From NCBI GenBank assembly GCA_035556715.1, contig DATMER010000076.1, positions 90,701 through 154,700 on the forward strand: a stretch of DNA of 64,000 nt, read 5' to 3'. The stretch is from DATMER01 sp035556715. GTDB taxonomy: Bacteria; Acidobacteriota; Thermoanaerobaculia; Multivoradales; UBA5704. The position numbers and the translations under genes are program-made. Each line of letters begins with the position of its first letter. Within the stretch, counting starts at the first letter, position 1. Positions 47,190 to 53,939 of this stretch are shown in pieces. The notes under the pieces were generated by a model. That model did no database searches, had not been told where the DNA came from, and saw only the letters and a list, made by a program, of their open reading frames with translations.

Positions 47190-47660
47190 TTACGGTCGAT
47201 ACCCCTTCTCGAAGTCACGCAGCCTTCGCTCGAAGAGAACCTGAACCCGGGCCTTGACGGGCCAGCCGGAACTGCTCGGTGAGGCTGGTGCATGATGCCG
47301 GGATCGTCGGTGGCGAGAACCATCGGTACGCGCCGCTCCACGTAGAGCGGCAGGGGATGCTCCGCCCCCGTCACTCCCAGGAGCTGGGCGTTACTCACCA
47401 GGTTGATCTCCACGGCGACCGGCGGCTTCCCGGCCATCCTCCTCAGGGCCTCCCCGGAGCCGGTCTCGTAGGTGATTGCGACGCCATGGCCGATGCGCTG
47501 AGCGCCCGCCACTCCCACTGCGTCGCGGATGTGGAACCGCAGGTCGTTCGGCGGCACCAGTCCCTCGATCAGCTCGCCCGCATAGAGAGCGCGGCCCGCC
47601 TCGGGATGGATCCTTGGGAGGCCCTGCGGATCGGGCATGCGGAAGCTGGGGGAAGGGCCT
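47190..47660 (-). pseudogene. Decayed adenosine deaminase fragment
   Basis: On the minus strand, pieces of an adenosine/AMP-deaminase-like enzyme are readable: LYAGELIEGLVPPNDLRFHI (the usual HAGEL has its His changed to Tyr), QRIGHGVAI, VAVEINLVSNAQLLGV, HPLPLYVERRVPMVL, ATDDPG. After DDPG the frame breaks. TSLTEQFRLARQ continues in a second frame, and FERRLRDFEKGYRP, ending at 47190, in a third. The N-terminal 200 residues are absent. With frameshifts, a deletion and a lost zinc ligand, it cannot make an active enzyme. Confidence 0.85.
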
Positions 47661-47847
47661 GTACGAACACAGGAGAGCAGCGCCTGCAATTTCTTCAGCC
47701 CTGGTCCCACTATCCCGTTAATACGATCCGCCTAAAACCAGGAGGCCCCTGCTAATGGAGCCGCGCCGGGGATTGGTATCGAAGGTTGGTGTCTCGCGGA
47801 GATGTAGTACTTAGCTCAAACGCAATACCCTCAAGAAGGGAAAGCCC

Positions 47848-49119
47848 ATGAGATTTGACGATGTCGAGCTGTCAATCGATGCGCGGTATAGAAGATCTTT
47901 TGGACGGATTGCCGGCTATTTGCCGAAACGCCGGAGTGCCGTGGATGCCTGGCAGGGGCAACTGAAGGAGAAAATTGCCGGGCGGCGTACGAAGGGGGAT
48001 CTGCAGCTCAGCGCGTCCGTGGCGGCGCTTGAGGAGCTTATCCAGCGCGACGGCGTCGTGCGGATGTACGTCACCGAGATGATTGAGCAGGTTCCGCCGA
48101 AGCACAAAACGATCGAAGACATTCCCGAATTGCTTGCGGCCCTCGAGCTCATCATCACCACGGCTCCCGAGTACTGCTGGAACCCCGCTCACCAGGTCTT
48201 CTTTCCGGTGTCCACCCTGTTCACCTACATGATGATGACCCCGGCTGGCGAAGCCGCCTTTCGCAACCCGGCGTTCAACGGCGCCTTGCGTGCGATCCTC
48301 AAGCAATGGTGCGTCTTCCTGGACAGCCCCGAGAGCCGCTACGTCCTTGACACAAGCGAAGACGGGTGGCTCTCGCAGCCTGCCTCCGAGCAGAACAAGC
48401 TCTACGAGTTCGTGATCCCCGACCCTGTTGCGCCGCACGGAGGCTTCCCCTCTTTCAACGCCTACTTCCATCGCCAGATCAAGCCGGAGCTCCGCCCCAT
48501 CGCCGCTCCTGACGATCCCAAGGTAATCGTCTCGGCCAACGACGGGACCGTGGTTACCTTTGTGCGGGACGTGCAACCGCTCGCGAACTTCTGGCTCAAA
48601 GGCCAACCGTACTCCCTGGTCAACATGCTGAACGGCAGCGAATACACGGAACGCTTTATCGGAGGCGACGTGTTCCAGTCGTTCCTCTCCGGCGCCGACT
48701 ACCACCGCTGGCACTCTCCTATGGACGGAGTGGTTCGGAGCACTCAGGTGGTCGACGGGTTGATGTTCAGCGACGCAGTGATCCCGGATCCGACCGCCGC
48801 GACCTACTCCCAGGGCTATGAATCCTCTGTCAATACACGGGGACTGGTGTTCATCGAAAGTCCAGACCCGAAGATCGGCATGGTTTGCGTCATGCCGATC
48901 GGTATCACCGAGATTTCATCGGTCACCATTGGGGTCCAGGTCGGAGACCAGGTTAAGAAGGGTGCCGAACTAGGTTACTTCAGCTACGGTGGTTCCAGCT
49001 TGTGCCTCGTCTTCCAGCGCGGCGCTATCGACCGCTTCACTGTGCCGCCAAATGAAAGTGGCAACCAAGATGATGGCCCCCCAATCTTCGTCAACTCGCA
49101 GATCGCGCTCGCTGGCTGA
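47848..49119 (+). CDS. PsiD-type pyruvoyl decarboxylase (PSDC-PSD family)
   Basis: A 423-residue protein. Residues 30-200 match the PSDC domain found before decarboxylases in fungal PsiD-like proteins (MYVTEMIEQVPPKHK, FPVSTLFTYMMMTPAGEAAF). Residues 210-420 form the phosphatidylserine-decarboxylase domain: FQSFLSGADYHRWHSPMDGV holds the catalytic His pair, and FSYGGSSLCLVF replaces the classical LGST with GGSS, where self-cleavage before Ser would create the pyruvoyl cofactor. Family members with this layout decarboxylate free amino acids such as tryptophan as well as lipids. It lies 23 bases before a ligand-gated channel gene and shares its strand. The start has GGGAAAGCCC upstream. Confidence 0.87.
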   Translation: MRFDDVELSIDARYRRSFGRIAGYLPKRRSAVDAWQGQLKEKIAGRRTKGDLQLSASVAALEELIQRDGVVRMYVTEMIEQVPPKHKTIEDIPELLAALELIITTAPEYCWNPAHQVFFPVSTLFTYMMMTPAGEAAFRNPAFNGALRAILKQWCVFLDSPESRYVLDTSEDGWLSQPASEQNKLYEFVIPDPVAPHGGFPSFNAYFHRQIKPELRPIAAPDDPKVIVSANDGTVVTFVRDVQPLANFWLKGQPYSLVNMLNGSEYTERFIGGDVFQSFLSGADYHRWHSPMDGVVRSTQVVDGLMFSDAVIPDPTAATYSQGYESSVNTRGLVFIESPDPKIGMVCVMPIGITEISSVTIGVQVGDQVKKGAELGYFSYGGSSLCLVFQRGAIDRFTVPPNESGNQDDGPPIFVNSQIALAG

Positions 49120-49142
49120 AGCAACCTGAGGAAGGCGTACAC

Positions 49143-50195
49143 ATGACCAATGGCACTTACCTAGGGCATCGCGCCTGCGCTCTCGGGCTGCTCGCCGGAC
49201 TCACTATGGCTGGTGCACACGCGGCTGAGGCTTCGGCCATGATGCCTCCCGCGGAGCCCACGAGGGTCGCGGCAAGCTTCTTCTTCGGCGCGATCGAGAA
49301 CGTAGACTCGGTCGCCGAGACCTTCACTGCAGACTTTTACCTGCTCCAGACGTGGAACGATCCACGAATCCCGGGAGTGTCCCTCGCGCAGATCGACAGC
49401 AACGCGATATGGCAACCCAAGGTAGAGGTGGTCAACTCGCGCGACATCCAGCAGCCTTGGGAGCCGTTCTTCCCGTTTCCCGAGAAGCGCGAGCTGAAAA
49501 TGTTGAGCCGCTTCCATGGGACCTTCGCCGCACCGATGGACCTCCACGATTTTCCGTTCGATCGCCAGGTGCTTCCTGTTGAAATCGAATCGGCGGCCTT
49601 CCCGACGCACCAGGTGGTCTTCGACTATCTGGGAGGCCAGCACAAGGATCGTGGCTGGACCGTGCCACTGAGGCCAGAGGAGGTGCTGGGGAACAGTGTG
49701 CGGTTGCCCGAATGGAAGGTTGACGCAGTCCAGGTGCGCGAGTTCGATAAGTACTACAGCTTCATAGACGCCACCTACTCGCGGTACCGTATCGAAATTC
49801 TGGTCTCCCGCCGCTCCGGGTTTTATATCTGGAAGGTGATGGCCATTGAAGCGATGATGGTGATCATGTCATGGGTCATCTTCCGGCTGGATCCTGGCGA
49901 GCTCGGCAACCGATTGGCAGTTTCCATCACTCTTCTCCTCGCGACGGTGGCGTTCAATCTGGTGGTCAGCGACATCACCCCCAGAGTCTCCTACCTTACC
50001 CTGCTGGACTGGTTTCTGCTGGGGTGCTTCGTCTTGATCTTCCTGGCAGGCTTGGAAGCAGTCCTCGTCTATTCCCTGCACCGGAGCGGCAAGGGCGCCG
50101 CAATGACAGCCCGGGTCGATCGCTGCTCGTTGGTGGCGTTCCCCGGACTCTTCCTACTGTTGAACGTCCTTCTCTGGGCTCCGGTGCTGGCCTGA
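49143..50195 (+). CDS. Pentameric ligand-gated ion channel (bacterial Cys-loop-receptor homologue)
   Basis: A 350-residue protein. Signal peptide 1-28. The extracellular beta-sandwich shows ADFYLLQTWNDPRIPG, AIWQPKVEVVNS and the loop DLHDFPFDRQ near residue 137 that replaces the Cys-loop; no flanking cysteines are present, as in prokaryotic members. The four membrane helices are M1 (FYIWKVMAIEAMMVIMSWVI, from 226), M2 (LAVSITLLLATVAFNLVVSD), M3 (LLDWFLLGCFVLIFLAGLEA) and M4 (LVAFPGLFLLLNVLLWAPVL, at the end). M2 carries Arg at 0' and Leu at 9'. I infer a pentamer opened by a small ligand in the periplasm. GGAAGG lies seven bases before the ATG. Confidence 0.93.
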   Translation: MTNGTYLGHRACALGLLAGLTMAGAHAAEASAMMPPAEPTRVAASFFFGAIENVDSVAETFTADFYLLQTWNDPRIPGVSLAQIDSNAIWQPKVEVVNSRDIQQPWEPFFPFPEKRELKMLSRFHGTFAAPMDLHDFPFDRQVLPVEIESAAFPTHQVVFDYLGGQHKDRGWTVPLRPEEVLGNSVRLPEWKVDAVQVREFDKYYSFIDATYSRYRIEILVSRRSGFYIWKVMAIEAMMVIMSWVIFRLDPGELGNRLAVSITLLLATVAFNLVVSDITPRVSYLTLLDWFLLGCFVLIFLAGLEAVLVYSLHRSGKGAAMTARVDRCSLVAFPGLFLLLNVLLWAPVLA

Positions 50196-50221
50196 TCCAG
50201 CACCGGGAGAAGGGTACTCGC

Positions 50222-50326
50222 ATGAGCCTCGATGCAGAAGTGATCGTCTTGGCCGCGAGCAGTCCGAGCTTGCGGCCGCGTTCCCCATTCGAGTGGAGGG
50301 TAGCCGAACTCTCCGGAGTGAAGTAG
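50222..50326 (+). CDS. 34-residue peptide in the channel operon
   Basis: A short reading frame too small for usual gene finders. It starts ATG with AAGGG seven bases upstream, encodes MSLDAEVIVLAASS, a Pro/Arg-rich middle and FEWRVAELSGVK, and stops 20 bases before the next gene, whose Shine-Dalgarno follows directly. Placement 26 bases after the channel stop supports expression. It could be a leader peptide, a small regulator or a precursor peptide; nothing decides between these. Confidence 0.45.
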   Translation: MSLDAEVIVLAASSPSLRPRSPFEWRVAELSGVK

Positions 50327-50346
50327 ATCCTGAAAGGAGAACTGAG

Positions 50347-51072
50347 ATGGCCGTCTCGAAGAACACCGGGAAGGAAAATAACTCCATTGGACTGATTGCA
50401 GTTTCGAGCTTGCAGGGTTGGCTGAGTCACAAGCCCAAAACAATCCAGGAGGATGGGGTGGTCTATGAGCAGCCAGGTGCGGGAGCCAGCATTTTGCGGC
50501 GCCTTCTGGCCACGCTCACATTCATGTCGCCGAAAAGCGCCTTCGGCTATGTTATCAACGGACACACAGCGCTCATGGCACGAGTCGACGGGGAGATCAC
50601 CAAAGTCATCGGATACAACCCGAAAGACTATGTCGCGACAGCCTTTCTCAAATACGAGAAAGGCTATCGCATCGTGGTACCAGGGCAATGGTATGACGAT
50701 ATCCGAATGATCGATGATCCGACGGCCGTCAGCCATGAAATCCCTGTGACGCTCGATCAAGCGCAAAGGTTCGCCGAGCTCATCAACAGGCTCAAAGGAC
50801 GTCCAGATCTCGGCAAGTTTTCACCCTCAAAATTCCCTACCTTCTACAGCTTCCAACCTGCCAGTACCGAAACGGCTGCAGACATTGTCGGCAACTGTGG
50901 GAACATGGCATTTATGATCCTCTGCGCGTACTTGTACGAATTGAATCTCGTGACCGAGGCAAGCAAGCTGATCAGTTGGGTTCGCTCAACTAAAAGCACC
51001 CGCAATTTCGGCCAGGGCCCCATGATGAGAGCGATAGCGACTCGGTTTCTGCCTCCCAAGCCCAAGCTCTAG
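50347..51072 (+). CDS. Unknown protein with papain/LRAT-like His...Asn-Cys signature
   Basis: A 241-residue protein, not recognised. GYVINGHTALMARVDGEITK near residue 75, with a His after a Gly and before a beta strand, and later VGNCGNMAFMILCAYLYELN near 180, with Asn-Cys at the start of a helix, repeat the order seen in circularly permuted papain-like folds (LRAT and NlpC/P60 relatives), where His and Cys are catalytic. A transferase or peptidase activity is therefore possible. AAAGGAG seven bases before it supports the ATG. It is the last gene of the decarboxylase-channel operon. Confidence 0.65.
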   Translation: MAVSKNTGKENNSIGLIAVSSLQGWLSHKPKTIQEDGVVYEQPGAGASILRRLLATLTFMSPKSAFGYVINGHTALMARVDGEITKVIGYNPKDYVATAFLKYEKGYRIVVPGQWYDDIRMIDDPTAVSHEIPVTLDQAQRFAELINRLKGRPDLGKFSPSKFPTFYSFQPASTETAADIVGNCGNMAFMILCAYLYELNLVTEASKLISWVRSTKSTRNFGQGPMMRAIATRFLPPKPKL

Positions 51073-51263
51073 TCCACACGGTAGAAATCGCCTCCCTCGT
51101 CGGCGACCACGCTGCCATCGGTGTAGTGATAGGAGTTGATGGTCGAGTAGTTGGCGACCGGGTTGGCGATCCCCGTGCTGTCGAAGACGTAGCAAATGTT
51201 CAGATCGACTGAGAAGGCGTCGTCGCAGTAGTTGGAGTCTGCCTCGTCCGCGCAGTGGACCAC
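51069..51263 (-). pseudogene. Possible gene fragment, antisense to the operon end
   Basis: A 64-residue minus-strand frame starting GTG (VVHCADEADSNYCDDAFSVD, ending FYRVD). The composition (Cys, Asp, aromatic) looks like real protein sequence, and the frame continues upstream without a stop through the terminator hairpin, so it is probably the C-terminal end of a lost gene. No ribosome site or homologue is evident. Confidence 0.35.
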
Positions 51264-51293
51264 CTTGACAAGGTCCGACGAACTTTGAACCCA

Positions 51294-51327
51294 GGGGGCC
51301 GGCGTCTGCCGGCCCCCTGCTTTCCTT
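51294..51327 (+). terminator. Strong terminator of the decarboxylase-channel operon
   Basis: GGGGGCCGGC and GCCGGCCCCC form a perfect ten-base-pair stem around GTCT, then TGCTTTCCTT. Confidence 0.8.
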
Positions 51328-51389
51328 AACTAAATCTGCTCTTTTAGGTGGTGCCTGCCTTCCCCAGGCTTAACCTGGCGCTCAGGCAC

Positions 51390-51704
51390 TTAGTCGGTCG
51401 CGGGCGCGCCAATGGCGACGAATGAGAATTGACGGTTGGCAAAATTTCCTTTGTTATCTCCCGTTATGATGGTGCACCCTGTAGACGAAAGCAGCCCAAC
51501 TGCGGCGCCGTCTTGATTGTTGGGCTGAGGGAAGTTTCCTCCCTGACTGGCGACCACGGCTGGAGTAGACGAAAATACATTGGGGAAGCCAATCGAAAAT
51601 ACTCCCTGCGAGGTGGTCTGAGCCGAGAAATTACCACTTCCCGCAAGGATGGTGCCGTTAGCGGCAACCACACCGAACACTATTGAAGACGTCGTTGTGG
51701 ACAT
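51390..51704 (-). CDS. Small beta-rich protein, unknown
   Basis: A 104-residue protein. Its pattern (GTILAGSGNFSAQTTSQGVF, SIGFPNVFSSTPAVVASQGG, ending RQFSFVAIGAP) is that of a single beta-sandwich of the type seen in H-type-lectin-like and phage-tail-associated domains: a Gly/Ser-rich strand, then strand-FSSTPAVV-strand. AAAGGAG at seven bases gives a good start. There is no signal peptide. It stands alone, convergent with the preceding operon. Confidence 0.65.
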   Translation of the reverse strand: MSTTTSSIVFGVVAANGTILAGSGNFSAQTTSQGVFSIGFPNVFSSTPAVVASQGGNFPQPNNQDGAAVGLLSSTGCTIITGDNKGNFANRQFSFVAIGAPATD

Positions 51705-52724
51705 CTTGCTTCTCCTTTCTTTGATAGATCCTGTATGTCGGCTTAATGGCCTGGCAAAAGATTAAACTGCCTGACGCGTTTGCTTCCGTCCTCCTTTCTT
51801 GATAGTTACTTGGAGCTTCCTCCTCATTCGGAGACTGCCCCAGCCAACGGTGGATCACCTTTGGGGAAGATATGTAAAACGATTCCCCAACAGCTTGCGA
51901 CGAGCCCCTGTAATCTCATTCCGATAGGGCAAACGGTCCTCCTCTTCGGCCGCTGGCGCGGAGCAGGTCGGCCTTGTCCCCATGAGAGCTCTCCAACGGA
52001 GGAGCATTCGATTGCTATTGAGAGAGTGAATGTAGGAGCGCTGTAATTGCACGATGCGCTCTGGACGGCACCCTACGCTCTCACCTCCAACCACACTCCT
52101 GGTTATCTATGATGGGGAACCCGGTGAAGACCGCGGCCCTACGCCGTCACCGGGCCGGGGATCGCGCCTCGGCTTCCGCCAGCCAGCCGCGGCGGAGCTT
52201 TTCCTCCGGGATGCTCGAGAGATAGGGCTTGGGGAAACGAGTACTGGCATGTCCGTCAAGCATGTCGATGCCGCGCAAGAGAGAACCGGTCTTCGAAGGC
52301 CGCGACGCGGCAGCAGAGCGCGTCGGAGGTGCGTAGCAGGATCTCGCAAAGCCGCGGCAACTCGGGCTCGTCCTGCCGCAGCTCTTTAAAGATCGTGGAG
52401 CGGCTTTAAGCCGCTTAGTTAGATCGGATCTAAAGGTCCTTAGGTCGGATCTAAAGATTCTTAGAGCGGATCTCGTCGGCCGGGGAATCCGATCCAAGGC
52501 TCGTAGCTCGGGTCAAGAAGCTTAGGAGCAGGTTGCGTTACTCGCTATTTGAGGTCGGGCCAGATATGCACCTTGGGCTCGGGAGAACCCCCCGGAGGCG
52601 TCCATGTGAGGTGAGAACCCGAATACCTCCGGTGGGGATTACCACCACCGTGCCCTGGCCTCTGGACCGTGCCACGGGCCAGCCAGCGAAACGCCCTACT
52701 ATCTGTGCTGGAGTGAGTTAGTTG
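51705..52724. other. About 1 kb without a convincing gene
   Basis: Short frames exist but none has a start site plus protein-like composition. On the minus strand, bases 52270-52393 read as RSTIFKELRQDEPELPRLCE, then LLRTSDALCCRVAAFEDRF, without a start and closed by an upstream stop; this looks like a remnant of a lost gene. GCGGCTT-T-AAGCCGC at 52400-52414 is a small palindrome. The rest shows no recognisable feature. Confidence 0.5.
52424..52474. repeat. 21-bp tandem repeat
   Basis: Two and a half copies of TCGGATCTAAAGGTCCTTAGG with few changes, in the gene-free stretch upstream of the tRNA. Confidence 0.6.
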
Positions 52725-52800
52725 GTGCCCAGGACCGGAATCGAACCAGTGACACCGTGATTTTCAGTCACGTGCTCTACCAACTGAGCTACCTGGGCAC
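52725..52800 (-). tRNA. tRNA-Phe (GAA)
   Basis: 76 bases. The 5' GTGCCCA pairs with the 3' TGGGCAC over seven base pairs. The D arm begins GTAGCTCAGTTGGTAGAGCA, the anticodon loop is CTGAAAA with anticodon GAA, and the T arm carries GGTTCGATTCC. CCA is not encoded in the gene. Confidence 0.97.
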
Positions 52801-52856
52801 AAGGGGGACAAAGTCCCCCGAGGGAGGGTGTTTTTAGCAGGGAACGGCCCCGGGAG

Positions 52857-53093
52857 TCAAGCCCGGGGTTGCCCCTTCTCCACCAGGGAACGGATCTTCC
52901 CGTCCTCTTCTTCCAGCTCCAGCAGGCGGTGGCCGGCCCTCTCGCACCAGACGGGCATGTCTTCCCGGATGCCGGGGTCGTCCCCCACCACTTCCAGGAG
53001 GTCTCCGGGTTGGAGCCTCTTCATCTCCCTCGCGGCCAGCAGGATGGGCAACGGGCAGAAGAGGCCGAGGACGTCCAAGCGGTTTCGCGACAA
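52857..53093 (-). CDS. TusA-family sulfur-carrier protein
   Basis: A 78-residue protein with the TusA signature LDVLGLFCPLPILLAAREMK; the Cys in CPLP carries the persulfide. VGDDPGIREDMPVWCERAGH and LLELEEEDG complete the small fold. TusA-like proteins relay sulfur for tRNA thiolation and cofactor synthesis. The start is a TTG at 53093 with GGAGG seven bases upstream; no ATG is available in frame. It is divergent from the exported protein at 53145 and follows the tRNA on the same strand by map order. Confidence 0.9.
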   Translation of the reverse strand: MSRNRLDVLGLFCPLPILLAAREMKRLQPGDLLEVVGDDPGIREDMPVWCERAGHRLLELEEEDGKIRSLVEKGQPRA

Positions 53094-53144
53094 AGAAGAT
53101 CCTCCCTGTCCGGCAACGGCAGGTTCCCTGTACAATAGGTGGAA

Positions 53145-53939
53145 ATGCGACAGGGATTGTACCTCTCCCGGCTCCTTCCGGCAGCCCTCGGACTGCTCCT
53201 TCTGCTGGCGGCGGCCCCGGGCCTCGCCTGGACTCCTCGTACCCAGAGCGCAATTGCCCGCGAGGCCGCGCGGCTCGCTCCTCCCGACCTCGCCCGGCAG
53301 ATCGCGAAGCACAAGGCTGCCTTCGAAGCGGGCGTCCAGGCTCCGTTCCAGGACTCCGACCCCGACCGCCACCGGAAGGACCCCGATGGCTCCGGCTCCC
53401 TCGACCAGGCCCTGCTCGCGGAGGTCGACGGCGCCATCGCCGCCATCCGCGCCCACCGGCCGTTCGAGGAGATCGTCCGCCGGCTCGGCACCGTGGCCCA
53501 CTATGTGGCCGACGCGAACAACCCGCTCGCCGTCTCGGGCGCCGATCCCGAAGAGGCCCGCTTCTTCGTCGACTACCTGCGCTACGCGGAGACCGCAGAG
53601 CCCCGGTTCCCCCTGGTCTTCTACGGCGTCCCTCCCTCCCTGGAACGCAGGAAGGACGTCAGACCCCTCATCGCCGAGGCGCTCCGCCGCGGCCGGCAGG
53701 TCTATCCCATGGTGGGGCGCGAGTACCGCAAGATCGGCTTCGCCTCCGGGATCGGCCGCTTCGACGACCGCTCCACCGCGTTCGGCGTCGCCTCCGTGGC
53801 GTTCAGCCATGCCGTGACGGACGTCACCCTGGTCCTGCGTCACATCTGGATCACTGCGGGAGGAGTCGACGAACGCACCTCGGTGGTCAACGCCGGGACC
53901 CGCCTGCTGGTCCTGCCGCGGGCCGAGCGCGCACGCTGA
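53145..53939 (+). CDS. Secreted phospholipase C/P1-nuclease-like protein
   Basis: A 264-residue exported protein. Signal peptide 1-26; cleavage after GLA would leave Trp as the first mature residue (WTPRTQSAIAREAA), as in zinc-dependent phospholipase C and S1/P1 nuclease, where Trp1 binds zinc. Further candidate ligands lie in DSDPDRHRKDPDG, RRLGTVAHYVADANNPLA and FSHAVTDVTLVLRH. The set of His/Asp matches the family only in part, so metal occupancy and substrate remain open. TACAAT and AGG lie just upstream of the ATG. The last 53 bases overlap the 3' end of the convergent kinase gene. Confidence 0.75.
   Translation: MRQGLYLSRLLPAALGLLLLLAAAPGLAWTPRTQSAIAREAARLAPPDLARQIAKHKAAFEAGVQAPFQDSDPDRHRKDPDGSGSLDQALLAEVDGAIAAIRAHRPFEEIVRRLGTVAHYVADANNPLAVSGADPEEARFFVDYLRYAETAEPRFPLVFYGVPPSLERRKDVRPLIAEALRRGRQVYPMVGREYRKIGFASGIGRFDDRSTAFGVASVAFSHAVTDVTLVLRHIWITAGGVDERTSVVNAGTRLLVLPRAERAR

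Noticed and set aside
51658..51858. 66-residue minus-strand frame upstream of the small beta-rich gene
   Set aside because: It overlaps that gene's start and ribosome site and has no protein-like pattern.
52147..52497. 116-residue minus-strand frame near the tRNA
   Set aside because: Composition is Arg/Ser-rich, the start region is made of the 21-base tandem repeat, and another frame looks more protein-like over part of it.
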